In this document: piece after piece, positions 1 through 8,399 of the stretch
How the letters are laid out: every line of letters starts with the position of its first letter
How positions within the stretch are numbered: position 1 is the first letter of the stretch
From: Mesorhizobium sp. NZP2077
GTDB lineage: Bacteria; Pseudomonadota; Alphaproteobacteria; Rhizobiales; Rhizobiaceae
Length of the DNA stretch: 64,000 bases
Assembly (NCBI RefSeq): GCF_013170805.1
Contig: NZ_CP051293.1
Location: forward strand, 6,268,001-6,332,000
Direction of reading: 5' to 3'
The notes under the pieces: model-generated
Database searches by the model: none
The model's input: only the letters and a program-made list of their open reading frames with translations
Told to the model about the DNA's origin: nothing
Position numbers and translations under genes: made by a program

Positions 1-301
1 AAGCCAGTGCGACGTTCGAGCCGACCGAGAGATCGATCCCGCGTGTGAGGATGACCAGATGCTGTCCCATCGCCACAACCGAGATGACGGCGGTCTGGGC
101 GAGGATGTTGCTGAGGTTGCGCCCTGTCAGGAAATAGGGTGACAGAAAACTGAGAACGACGATCAGCAGCGCCAGGATGACGACCGGACCAGCGCTCAGC
201 AAGGCCAGACCGAGCGCAAGGCCGGGAACGGCTTCCTGCTTCCTAGGCTCCGGCAATGCGGCCTCACCGGCAGTGGTGCCGGTGTTTCCCGATTCAGGCA
301 A
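1..301 (-). CDS. Sugar ABC transporter permease (RbsC type), N-terminal part
   Basis: The reverse strand encodes the first 100 residues of a ribose/xylose-type inner-membrane permease; the rest lies beyond the left edge. After a polar Pro/Glu/Thr-rich N-terminus there is a first membrane segment (about residues 32-55), then NILAQTAVISVVAMGQ and LVILTRGIDLSVGS, the conserved N-terminal signature of the BPD_transp_2/RbsC family. A TTG at 301 is chosen because a GGGGAGGGG purine run lies just upstream and no ATG or GTG is available in frame. It is divergent from the GntR gene at 470, which probably controls it. The substrate cannot be read from this fragment. Confidence 0.8.
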   Translation of the reverse strand, partial: MPESGNTGTTAGEAALPEPRKQEAVPGLALGLALLSAGPVVILALLIVVLSFLSPYFLTGRNLSNILAQTAVISVVAMGQHLVILTRGIDLSVGSNVALA

Positions 302-377
302 AGTTCCCCTCCCCGCCGAAAACTCGTGCGAGCCCTCGTCCTCAAAACTTTTGCTGTATTTCAGTTTCCTCTTATCG

Positions 378-418
378 ATAAAAAACAACCGCCATCGCTT
401 GGTCAAGTTGTTTTTTAT
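378..418. promoter_or_regulatory. Perfect 12-bp inverted repeat, likely GntR operator
   Basis: ATAAAAAACAAC (378-389) is the exact reverse complement of GTTGTTTTTTAT (407-418), with a 17-base spacer. It sits in the 168-base gap between the divergent ABC permease and GntR genes, where an autoregulatory operator would be expected. That the GntR protein binds it is inferred. Confidence 0.6.
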
Positions 419-469
419 GGATAAAGTTCATGCTAGAAAGGACAAGGTGTTTGCTCAGAGGAAGATCCG

Positions 470-1366
470 ATGCGAACCGACACTGTGTACAAGAAGGCCT
501 TCAACCGCGCCGCCACCATGCTGCGGGATGGACAATTGACCGGGGAGCTCCCTTCCGAAAATGAGCTGAGACGGCGGATAGGCGTGAGCCGCACAACCGT
601 TCGAAAGGTTCTGGGAGAACTTGCCGGCCGCGAACTCGTCGCCGAGCACGGCGGCGTCCGGACTGCAGGCCGCGCGGTTGAGGATAGCGACTACTATCCC
701 GACGCCGAAACAACGTCGCGGGCCAACCATGTCGAACAGCAGTTCATGGAGTGGATGCTGCGGGGTGACACCAGGCCCGGCACCAGCATCAACGAGCTCG
801 AACTCGCGCGGCAATTCGGTGTTGCGACCAACGGAATTCGCGAGTTTCTGATCCGGTTCAGCCGATTTGGGCTGCTCGAGAAAAGGCCGAATACAGGCTG
901 GCTTTTCAAGGGCTTCACGGAGGATTTCGCTCTTGAGCTGTTCGAGATCCGGGTGATGTTCGAGCTGCGCTCGGCGCATCTGTTTTCACGGCAACCCGAC
1001 ACGTCTCCCCTGTGGGACAAGCTCGCCGCGCTCAAGGTTGCACATACCGAACTGCTGAAGCGGATTGAAAGCCGCTATCAGGACTTCTCCGGTCTCGACA
1101 ACCGGTTTCATCGGCTCATAAACGAGGCCTCGCCGAACCGCTTCATCGACGACTTCTACGACATCATCAGCTTCATTTTTCACTACCACTATCAGTGGAA
1201 CAAGCATGACGAACTGCAGCGCAACCAGGCGGCGATCATCGAGCATCTCGCTTACATCGATGCACTCGAAAGCCGCGATCCTGACCGAATTAAGCGGGCC
1301 TGCCGAGCGCATCTGGCTTCGGCAAGATCAACGCTGATGCGTTCGCTGATTGGAGTTGATGAATAA
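470..1366 (+). CDS. GntR-family transcriptional regulator with two wHTH segments and FCD domain
   Basis: 298-aa DNA-binding repressor/activator. Residues about 8-60 form a GntR winged helix-turn-helix (LPSENELRRRIGVSRTTVRK). Residues about 88-145 look like a second winged helix (LELARQFGVATNGIREFLIR). The C-terminal 150 residues resemble the all-helical FCD ligand domain (FEIRVMFELRSA, FHRLINEASPN). Usual FadR-type GntR proteins have one wHTH and about 230-250 aa, so the extra N-terminal module is unusual. The ATG at 470 follows AGAGGAAG (457-464). It is divergent from the sugar permease and is probably its regulator. Confidence 0.85.
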   Translation: MRTDTVYKKAFNRAATMLRDGQLTGELPSENELRRRIGVSRTTVRKVLGELAGRELVAEHGGVRTAGRAVEDSDYYPDAETTSRANHVEQQFMEWMLRGDTRPGTSINELELARQFGVATNGIREFLIRFSRFGLLEKRPNTGWLFKGFTEDFALELFEIRVMFELRSAHLFSRQPDTSPLWDKLAALKVAHTELLKRIESRYQDFSGLDNRFHRLINEASPNRFIDDFYDIISFIFHYHYQWNKHDELQRNQAAIIEHLAYIDALESRDPDRIKRACRAHLASARSTLMRSLIGVDE

Positions 1367-1428
1367 CCGATCGACCGGCGCCCCCTTTGGGAGGGCGTCG
1401 AGGTTGAAAGCGCCCTGGCGCCCATGCC

Positions 1429-1599
1429 CTAAAGATCGATGCGCTGCTCGCTGGCGGGATCGAACAGGTTGACGCTCGCCGGACCGACGGCAAGGAACAT
1501 CGGCTCGTTTCGCCGGCCTGCAAACCTGGGAGGCAGGCGGGCGATGATCGACTGTTCACCAACCTGCACCGTCACCATTGAATGAGGCGCAAAGCTTCC
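1429..1599 (-). pseudogene. C-terminal remnant of an ABC transporter ATPase (UgpC/MalK type)
   Basis: Reading leftwards from the IS boundary gives about 57 residues ending in a TAG at 1429-1431, with MVTVQVGEQSIIARLP and FLAVGPASVNLFDPAS, typical of the TOBE_2 tail of UgpC/MalK-type sugar ABC ATPases. The nucleotide-binding domain is absent: on the other side of the IS701 element the sequence does not continue the gene, and rejoining the two flanks puts a stop in frame. The truncation was therefore not caused by the IS insertion alone. Confidence 0.7.
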
Positions 1600-1603
1600 C
1601 TAG

Positions 1604-3035
1604 CACTACTTTGGCATTTTTTTGGTTCTGGGAGCGTTTGAGGATTCCCAAGAGCGGTTTTGCGTGATTCATGAGAGGTCGGCTGTTGGAGGGGCCGGCC
1701 ATGAACAGGGATTGGCAAGTCGATCTGGAGCGGTGGCTTGAGCCGTTCGTCTCGGCGTTGAGGCACAAGACGCGTGCGCGGATGTGTCCGGCCTATATTG
1801 CTGGGCTGATTGGCCTTGGGGATCGCAAGAGCATCCAACCGATGGCGGCGCGCGACGCAGGCGTCAACTATGACCAACTGCACCACTTCATCGCGAGCGG
1901 CGTGTGGGATGCTGGGCCGCTGGAGAAGGTGCTACTTGCGGAGGCCGACAGACAAGTTGGCGGGAACGATGCATGGCTGATCGTGGACGACACAGCGCTC
2001 CCCAAGAAGGGGCGCCACTCGGTCGGCGTCGCGCCGCAATATGCCTCGGCGCTTGGTAAGAACGCCAACTGCCAGACGCTGGTGTCGCTGACGCTGGCCT
2101 CTAGCGAAGTGCCGGTCATGGTGGGACTGCGGCTGTTTCTGCCCGAGAGCTGGACTTCCGATCCCGCCCGGCTCGACCGTGCCGGTGTGCCCGAGGACCA
2201 TCGTGCCTACAGGACCAAGCCCGAAATCGCGCTGGCCGAGATCGACCGGGCTCGCGCAGCCGGCCTACGCTTTGGCTGCGTGCTCGCCGATGCCGGATAT
2301 GGCTTGAGCGCCCCCTTCCGGCAGGCGCTCACCGAGCGCGGCCTTACCTGGGCCGTCGGCATCCCGTTCAAGCAGAAGGTCTATCCCGCCGACGTGGCAA
2401 TGATCTTTCCCGTTGCCGGACGCGGCCGTCCGCGCCAGCGGCATATCCCCGATGTGAAGTCGATGACCGCGAAGGCGATGCTGGAGACAGCCCCATGGCG
2501 CGCGGTCAGTTGGCGGCGTGGCACCAAAGGCCGCCTCTCGGCGCGCTTCGCCGCTGTCCGTGTCCGGGTTGCAGATGGCCCACCCCAGCGCATCCGCGAC
2601 ATGGGCGCTCAGCATCTGCCCGGCGAGGAGGTCTGGGTGATCGGCGAGCACCGCTCGACCGGCGAGCGCAAATACTACCTCTCCAACTTGCCCGCCGACA
2701 CCCCGCTCAAGCAGATCGCAGGCGCCATCAAGGCGCGCTGGGTCTGCGAACAGGCGCATCAGCAGCTCAAGGAGGAACTTGGCCTCGACCACTTCGAAGG
2801 GCGCTCATGGACCGGCCTGCACCGGCACGCGCTGATGACGATGATCGCCTACGCCTTCCTGCAATCTCGCCGCCTCAAACAAGCGGGAGGGGGAAAAAAG
2901 AATCGTTGGCCCGCCGCCCCAACCGAGCCTACCCGCCGTCAGGCAAGCCATCCTCACCGCGCTAGCGCAGCCGCCCCCAATCCGTTGTCCCCACTGCCGC
3001 AGAGCCCTCTCCGCTAACAATCTGCCAAAGTAGTG
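1604..3035 (+). mobile_element. IS701-family insertion sequence
   Basis: The ends carry a 13-bp inverted repeat, CACTACTTTGGCA (1604-1616) and TGCCAAAGTAGTG (3023-3035). Both are flanked by CTAG (1600-1603 and 3036-3039), which matches the 4-bp YTAR target duplication of the IS701 family. Length is 1432 bp. It carries one transposase gene on the plus strand. Confidence 0.9.
1701..3017 (+). CDS. IS701-family DDE transposase, probably frameshifted at its C-terminus
   Basis: Cut-and-paste transposase of the IS element. Catalytic motifs are visible: WLIVDDTALPKKG (Asp), VLADAGYG (Asp) and EQAHQQLKEELGLDHFEGRS (Glu). The ATG at 1701 is preferred over an in-frame start 30 bases upstream because the family begins near MNRDWQ. 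After the G5A6 tract at 2889-2899 the frame reads a low-complexity Arg/Ala/Pro/Ser tail. The +1 frame instead reads PPPQPSLPAVRQAIL, then CPHC, and stops inside the right terminal repeat (3031-3033), which looks like the authentic family tail. A one-base insertion, or less likely recoding, is inferred. Confidence 0.85.
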   Translation: MNRDWQVDLERWLEPFVSALRHKTRARMCPAYIAGLIGLGDRKSIQPMAARDAGVNYDQLHHFIASGVWDAGPLEKVLLAEADRQVGGNDAWLIVDDTALPKKGRHSVGVAPQYASALGKNANCQTLVSLTLASSEVPVMVGLRLFLPESWTSDPARLDRAGVPEDHRAYRTKPEIALAEIDRARAAGLRFGCVLADAGYGLSAPFRQALTERGLTWAVGIPFKQKVYPADVAMIFPVAGRGRPRQRHIPDVKSMTAKAMLETAPWRAVSWRRGTKGRLSARFAAVRVRVADGPPQRIRDMGAQHLPGEEVWVIGEHRSTGERKYYLSNLPADTPLKQIAGAIKARWVCEQAHQQLKEELGLDHFEGRSWTGLHRHALMTMIAYAFLQSRRLKQAGGGKKNRWPAAPTEPTRRQASHPHRASAAAPNPLSPLPQSPLR

Positions 3036-3322
3036 CTAGGCCGTGAACCGATAAATCTGCCAGCGCACGGCTTGCCAGAGTCCGCTATGCCTCGATAGCG
3101 ACCAAATTCTGCAGCGCAGCTAAATGACGCGAAGGGCCACGAGCCGACATCACGACCGCAGTCCGGTCCAAACCCTCAACCGATTCCCGAGGGCTAGCAA
3201 TTGCTGGTTCCAGCCCGCCCTGATCGTTGCGGCAGGCAATTTGAGCAGGCATCGCGGCAGTGTCCATGGTCCTGATAGCCGAAACAGCGTAAACTGTTGA
3301 CCGCTTATCGTGGAGGCGCTCC

Positions 3323-4726
3323 GTGTCTACCAAGCGCGTGGTAAGGCAGCTCATGGCGGTCGTCGCGGCCGATGTCGCCGGCTACAGTCGGCTGATGGCG
3401 GCCGACGAGGAAGGCACGCTCGCGGATATGAAATCGCATCGGCGCGCCCTTATCGATCCCAAGATTAGACAGCATCGCGGACGGATCGTGAAGACCACCG
3501 GCGACGGCATGCTCCTGGAGTTCGCGAGCGTTGTCGACGCGGTGCGCTGTGCCGTCGACGTCCAGCGCGGGATGATCGCGCGCAATGAGACCGTGGCACA
3601 AGAGAAGCGCATCGAGTTCCGCATCGGCATAAATGTCGGCGACATCATCATCGATGACGGCGATATTTATGGCGATGGCGTCAACGTGGCGGCCCGCCTG
3701 GAAGGAATCGCCGAGCCCGGCGGCATCTTCATTTCCCGTCAAGTGTTCGATCAGGTCGACGGAAAACTTGCGCTCAGAGTTCGGAAACTGGGTTCCCGGA
3801 ATCTGAAAAACATCGCCAAGCCAGTCGAGGTATTTGCGATCGATCAAATGGGACGATCGGACGAGGCGCCTGAACGCGACCGCGCGGAGCAGCCCATCCA
3901 GAAGGTCAAATATTGCCGGGCACCTGACGGTGTGCGTCTCGCCTATGCAATCTCCGGCAGCGGGCCGATACTGGTGAAGTCGGCAAATTGGATGAATCAC
4001 CTTGAATACGATTGGGAAAGCCCGATCTGGCGACATGTCTTTCGCGGGTTGTCGCGTGACCACACGCTGATCCGTTATGACGCAAGAGGCAACGGCATGT
4101 CCGACTGGGACGTCGATGAGCTCTCGCTTGACGCCTGGGTGAGCGACCTTGAAACGATTGTCGACGCGGCCGGCGTCCAGCGTTTCCCGCTTCTCGGAAT
4201 GTCCCAGGGCTGCGCCATTTCGGTTGCGTATGCCGTGCGGTATCCGGAACGCGTGTCGCACCTTGTTCTCTATGGCGGGTTCGCGCTTGGCGGCAAGAAG
4301 CGCGCTCCGGCCGAAAAAGAACGGCGCAATGCGATGACGACTTTGATGCGCCTCGGATGGGGCGCGGACAATCCGAGCTTCCGGCAAATGTTTACCGGGC
4401 TATTCATCCCGGGGGGAACTCACGAGCAGGCGGATATTTTCAACGAGCTGCAACGTAGGACGACCTCTCCCGAGTGCGCTGCCAGATATTTCGATGTTGT
4501 GGGCGATTTCGATATCACCCATCGTCTCGCCGACGTGAAGGTGCCGACACTTGTCATGCATGCGCGGGGCGATCTCATGGTTCCAATCGAAGCCGGCCGC
4601 CAACTGGCCGCTGGGATTCCCGGCGCCCGCTTCATCGCCTTCGAGGGCCAGAACCATCTGTTTCTGGAGCATGAGCCGGCTTCCGACCGATTTTTCGAAG
4701 AGATCAGACTTTTCCTGAGCGGCTGA
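3323..4726 (+). CDS. Class III adenylate cyclase fused to an alpha/beta hydrolase
   Basis: 467-aa cytoplasmic fusion. Residues 8-175 are a class III nucleotide cyclase domain with the two metal-binding aspartates (D17 in AADVAGYS, D61 in TTGDGM) and the DGVNVAARLEG segment with the transition-state Asn/Arg. Residues about 196-465 form an alpha/beta hydrolase with nucleophile S294 in GMSQG, acid D417 (HARGDLMVP) and H445 (GQNHLFLEH). The GTG at 3323 follows TGGAGG (3311-3316). It is monocistronic, between two IS elements. cAMP production is expected from the family; the hydrolase substrate is unknown, and this domain could sense or turn over a small ester ligand. Confidence 0.85.
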   Translation: MSTKRVVRQLMAVVAADVAGYSRLMAADEEGTLADMKSHRRALIDPKIRQHRGRIVKTTGDGMLLEFASVVDAVRCAVDVQRGMIARNETVAQEKRIEFRIGINVGDIIIDDGDIYGDGVNVAARLEGIAEPGGIFISRQVFDQVDGKLALRVRKLGSRNLKNIAKPVEVFAIDQMGRSDEAPERDRAEQPIQKVKYCRAPDGVRLAYAISGSGPILVKSANWMNHLEYDWESPIWRHVFRGLSRDHTLIRYDARGNGMSDWDVDELSLDAWVSDLETIVDAAGVQRFPLLGMSQGCAISVAYAVRYPERVSHLVLYGGFALGGKKRAPAEKERRNAMTTLMRLGWGADNPSFRQMFTGLFIPGGTHEQADIFNELQRRTTSPECAARYFDVVGDFDITHRLADVKVPTLVMHARGDLMVPIEAGRQLAAGIPGARFIAFEGQNHLFLEHEPASDRFFEEIRLFLSG

Positions 4727-4816
4727 GAATCGGTAGCGGAGAGGATGTTACGCTCTAAGTGGATTGTCTGGGTTGGATCAATCGCGACTGGGGCGAGCCG
4801 GCAGCGGTCCGGTCAC

Positions 4817-4843
4817 GTCCGCTGCGCCGCCGAAAGCGGAAGT
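4817..4843. repeat. Intergenic hairpin-like repeat, copy 1
   Basis: GTCCGCT and AGCGGAAGT arms flank a short GC-rich loop, in the gap before the IS5 transposase. It resembles the sequences at 6448, 18601, 48577 and 50838. Confidence 0.4.
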
Positions 4844-4937
4844 CAATTCAGAGCATTAGCGACATGGTGACGGGAGCATTGCGGGTTGATGGCGCTGTCC
4901 AAGACGTGATTCAAGCTCCGAACCGGAGCCTCGAATC

Positions 4938-5699
4938 ATGCGCTACGAACTCAGCGACTACGAATGGACCGCCATCAAACCTATGCTGCCGGACAAACCG
5001 CGTGGTGTTCGGCGTGTAAATGACCGTCGCGTGCTCAATGGCATCTTGTGGGTCCTGCGTTCAGGTGCGCCATGGCGCGACCTGCCGGAGAACTACGGTC
5101 CCCGCACCACCTGTTACAATCGCTTCGTTCGGTGGCGACGGGCTGGCGTCTGGGACCACATCATGGACGCACTGGCTGCCGGTCATGACGCGGCGGTGCA
5201 AATGATCGACACCTCCATCGTGCGCGTGCATCAGCACGGAGCCTGTATCGCGGACAACAATCAGGAAGATATGGGTCGCTCACGTGGTGGCCTGACCAGC
5301 AAGATTCACGCGGTGGTGGACACCAATGGCCTGCCGGTCCATCTCGTCCTTACGCCCGGTGAGGCGCATGACAACCGGCTGTGTTCGGTTCTGCTCAGCG
5401 CATTGCTTCCCAAGACGATGCTGCTCGCGGATCGCGGCTACGACGCCGACTGGATCAGGGAGCTTGCCCGCCAGCACGGAGCATGGGCGAACATTCCGCC
5501 GAAACGAAATCGCAAAGACCCGATCTGCTTCAGTGCGTATCTGTATCGCGCACGCAATTCGATCGAACGGTTCTTCAACAAGATCAAGCAATGTCGGCGT
5601 GTCGCGACCCGATACGACAAACTCGCAGCCAACTATCTTGCGTTCGTCAAACTCACATCAATCCGAATTTGGCTACGTGCAAATGAGTCCACGCCCTAG
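4938..5699 (+). CDS. IS5-family (IS427-like) transposase
   Basis: 253-aa transposase in one uninterrupted frame; IS427-group elements often need a frameshift between two ORFs. The N-terminal insertion-element domain is LSDYEWTAIKPMLP and GILWVLRSGAPWRDLP. DDE residues are in MIDTSIVRVHQHG (Asp), MLLADRGYDADW (Asp) and NSIERFFNKIKQCRR (Glu). It ends at a TAG right after ANESTP. I could not identify a convincing pair of terminal inverted repeats or a target duplication, so only the gene is annotated; the element probably spans roughly 4.85-5.7 kb. Confidence 0.9.
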   Translation: MRYELSDYEWTAIKPMLPDKPRGVRRVNDRRVLNGILWVLRSGAPWRDLPENYGPRTTCYNRFVRWRRAGVWDHIMDALAAGHDAAVQMIDTSIVRVHQHGACIADNNQEDMGRSRGGLTSKIHAVVDTNGLPVHLVLTPGEAHDNRLCSVLLSALLPKTMLLADRGYDADWIRELARQHGAWANIPPKRNRKDPICFSAYLYRARNSIERFFNKIKQCRRVATRYDKLAANYLAFVKLTSIRIWLRANESTP

Positions 5700-5930
5700 C
5701 AAAGCAAGTATTCGTAGGTTAGACGGCGGGTCAGGTGGCGTTTATCTGCAGCAAGTTGGCCCTGCGGCCAAATTCCGCCTTCGGCGCGGTTAGGACATCG
5801 GCCATCAAGGCCTGACCTTTGTCCTGGCTTGTAACCCGTTCGCCAAGCATAGGCGAACACCGCGTAGCTGACCGTCACCAACACTATTGGGCACATCATT
5901 CGCACTTCACGCGATAAGCGGGGCCGCGTT

Positions 5931-6220
5931 CTACGGCTTGTCTTTCGCCGGAAGTGGAATGGGTTTTGTCGGCGTCAGCAGAAACCGTGCTGCTCTCCCG
6001 ACAGCGCGCGGCCATATCCGACGATCTGGCCGCTCGAATTGATGTCTCGCGCTTCGAAGAGCGTCCAGCTGCGACCGCTGGAGTCCAACAGATCGTTGAG
6101 GTCGTAAATTGCCGTCCCGATCCACAAGGCGGCGTGAGTTGGGGAATTGCCCTTGAGCGCTCAGCCTCCGGCAACGGACCCACGCGTGTCTATGGTGATC
6201 ATCGACGCCGAGGGGGTCGC
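5931..6220 (-). pseudogene. Degraded HAF-repeat family protein
   Basis: The reverse strand reads AALWIGTAIYDLNDLLDSSG then ARDINSSGQIVGYGRAL, the hallmark of extracellular HAF-repeat proteins (repeats of the type INxxGQIVG). The frame breaks near the end: GEQHGF is followed by a premature TGA, while the next frame continues LLTPTKPIPLPAKDKP to a TAG at 5931-5933. Upstream there is another in-frame stop just before ALKGNSPTHAALW. Only the last repeat units survive, so this is a decayed fragment with at least two lesions. Confidence 0.7.
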
Positions 6221-6596
6221 GTCCGCCCGCGCGACGAGCCGACAATACCGCGTGGCTGAAGGGCAAAGAGGTTTGTCCGCATCAAACCCGCCGCTTGCCG
6301 GCAGAGGTCGCGCCATCGCCGACATCAACCGCAAAATCGAAATCCCCATAGCCATCGACTTGTGGCCCGCGGGTTCCTTCCTCGTGGACTTTCGTGCGCC
6401 TGCCGGCGCGCGAAACTCTTCACGACAGCGGAATAGCGGCTTCTCGCGTCCGAAGAACGATAGCGGACGTTCAGCCCGGTGGGACCAAGGTGTGAAGCTG
6501 GCCAAAGCGGACCTTCTATGGCGGCTAGTTGCGCACACACGCGAGTGCTACGCTCCCAGCAAACCCACGTGACGTCTTTGTAGTCCAGGAGGCATC
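6221..6596. other. Intergenic region without a convincing gene
   Basis: Overlapping short open frames on both strands lack family features. It contains a hairpin-like repeat (6448-6473) and, at its right end, the AGGAGG ribosome-binding site of the following cyclase gene. Confidence 0.4.
6448..6473. repeat. Intergenic hairpin-like repeat, copy 2
   Basis: CGTCCGAAGA and TAGCGGACGTTCA form the arms of the same intergenic repeat type as at 4817 and 48577, upstream of the cyclase-TPR gene. Confidence 0.4.
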
Positions 6597-8345
6597 GTGG
6601 CGCGCCCGGAACGAAAGCTTGTGGCGGTTTTGGCAGCGGACGTAGCTGGCTATTCGCGTTTGATGGCGGCCGATGAGGCCGGGACTCTCTTCCATCTAAA
6701 GGCACTGCGCGCCGAAGTGATCGATCCAAAGATCGCGCAATTCAGGGGTCGGCTGGTCGGCACCGCGGGCGACAGTCTGTTGATCGAGTTTCCCAGCGCC
6801 GTCGATGCGTTACAGTTCGCAGTCGAGACGCAAGAACGCATAACGGCACGCAATACGGACCTTCCTGAAGACCGGCGCATGGCCTTCAGAATGGGTGTCA
6901 ACGCCGGCGAGGTTATCCTGGATGAGGCGACGATCTACGGCGACTGCGTGAACGTGGCCGCCAGACTGGAAAAGGTCAGTGAGCCCGGAGGTGTCGTCAT
7001 TGGACGCAGCGTCTATGATCAAGTGAAGGGAAAGATTCCCTATTCGCTCGTCGACCTGGGCGAGCATACGATGAAGAACATTGCTGGGCCTGTGCGTGCC
7101 TACCGGGTTCAAACAGGAGAGCGGGATGATCCAGAACCTTCAGCGTCAGTTGCTTCAGCGAAGGATTTGCCGCTCCCGTACAAGCCCTCGGTGGCGGTGC
7201 TTCCTTTCACAAACATGTCGGTGGACCCCGAGCAGGATTATTTTTCGGATGGATTAGCCGAGGACCTCATCACCGAGCTCAGTCGCAGTCAGAGTTTGTT
7301 CGTAATCGCGCGCAATTCCTCGTTCGTTTTCAAGGGTCAAGCCGTAAACATCACCGAGGTCGGACGGAAGCTGGGTGTACGGTACGTCGTCGAGGGAAGC
7401 GTTCGAAAGGCGGCTGCACGTGTCAGGATCACTGCGCAGTTGATAGAAGCCGCCACTGGCAATCACGTCTGGGCGGAGCGCTACGATCGAGACCTCGAGG
7501 ACCTTTTCGCTGTTCAAGACGAGGTGACCGAGAGGATCGCCTGGGCACTGGTCGGCAAGGTAGGCGCTGCTGAGATCGTTCGGACCAGGCAAACACAAGC
7601 GAGCCTCAGCGCGTATGACGCGTTCTTGCGCGGCATCGATGCGATGCACCGATTCACCGAGAAGGACACCGTCGCTGCTGTCGAGTTCTTGAAGCTGGCT
7701 CTTGGCTGGGAGCCCGATTCGGCGCGGGCGCACGCATGGCTCGCGGACGCCTACGCGACCCTCTCCGTTTTCAGAGCTGATGGAGAACTGAAGTCTTTGG
7801 CCATGCAGTCGGCCTTGCGGGCCATCGAACTCGGCGACGCCAGCGGACTGGCAGAGGCCGTCGTTGCAGCTCTGCATGGATGGAAAGGGGAGTTCGAGGT
7901 TGCCGAGACCCATTGGCAACGCGCGCTCGCGTTGGGCCAGACTAACCCGAACGTACTCGTCTGGGTCGGGTACATCTGCCTTTGGGGTGGTCATCTCACA
8001 AAGGCCCGCGAGATCGGCGAACGGCTCAGACGGCTGAGTCCGCTTGAACACCGCGATGTCCACGAGCTACTTGCATTCGCTTACTATCTGCTCGGTGAAT
8101 ATGAGACTTCGCTGGATTCGTTCCGCCGTTGGGACAACAACAACTATGATCGCGGGTTCGCCAATCTGGCTGCGTGTTTGGGACAGCTTGGACGCGTCGA
8201 CGAGGCAATATTGGTTTGGGGCAAGTGCCTCGAGCGCAAGCCTGGTTTCACCTTAGGCGACTATAAGCTCGGCTCTCCATATCGCCGGCAAGAGGACGTG
8301 GAGCACTGGCTTGAGGGCCTGCGAAAAGCAGGCATTGCAGATTAA
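6597..8345 (+). CDS. Class III adenylate cyclase with FlgO/TolB-like and TPR-type C-terminus
   Basis: 582-aa signalling protein. Residues 5-170 are a class III cyclase domain with D15 (AADVAGYS) and D59 (TAGDSL; the usual GDG is GDS here) and DCVNVAARLEK. From about residue 195 follows the segment SVAVLPFTNMSVDPEQDYFS, RKLGVRYVVEGSVRKAA and GNHVWAERYDRDLEDLF, a region shared by many rhizobial cyclases, then helical TPR-like repeats (about 330-580) for protein contacts. The GTG start at 6597 follows AGGAGG (6587-6592). It is closely related in layout to the protein at 48758. Activity is expected from the family, but the GDG to GDS change beside a metal ligand may lower it. Confidence 0.85.
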   Translation: MARPERKLVAVLAADVAGYSRLMAADEAGTLFHLKALRAEVIDPKIAQFRGRLVGTAGDSLLIEFPSAVDALQFAVETQERITARNTDLPEDRRMAFRMGVNAGEVILDEATIYGDCVNVAARLEKVSEPGGVVIGRSVYDQVKGKIPYSLVDLGEHTMKNIAGPVRAYRVQTGERDDPEPSASVASAKDLPLPYKPSVAVLPFTNMSVDPEQDYFSDGLAEDLITELSRSQSLFVIARNSSFVFKGQAVNITEVGRKLGVRYVVEGSVRKAAARVRITAQLIEAATGNHVWAERYDRDLEDLFAVQDEVTERIAWALVGKVGAAEIVRTRQTQASLSAYDAFLRGIDAMHRFTEKDTVAAVEFLKLALGWEPDSARAHAWLADAYATLSVFRADGELKSLAMQSALRAIELGDASGLAEAVVAALHGWKGEFEVAETHWQRALALGQTNPNVLVWVGYICLWGGHLTKAREIGERLRRLSPLEHRDVHELLAFAYYLLGEYETSLDSFRRWDNNNYDRGFANLAACLGQLGRVDEAILVWGKCLERKPGFTLGDYKLGSPYRRQEDVEHWLEGLRKAGIAD

Positions 8346-8399
8346 CGGATGACCAATCAACAATCGGGACGGTTCGTCGAAAGCGCAACTGAAAGTAGA

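Noticed and set aside
455..979. Minus-strand open frames antisense to the GntR gene
   Set aside because: They mirror a well-supported plus-strand gene and have no family motif.
1377..1402. GC-rich hairpin between the GntR gene and ABC remnant as a terminator
   Set aside because: Short stem and no following T run; not strong enough to call.
5381..5793. Open frames in other registers over the IS5 transposase
   Set aside because: Arg/Ser-rich shadows of the DDE transposase.
6147..6572. 141-codon plus-strand frame upstream of the second cyclase
   Set aside because: Low-complexity composition, no ribosome-binding site and overlap with the HAF remnant.
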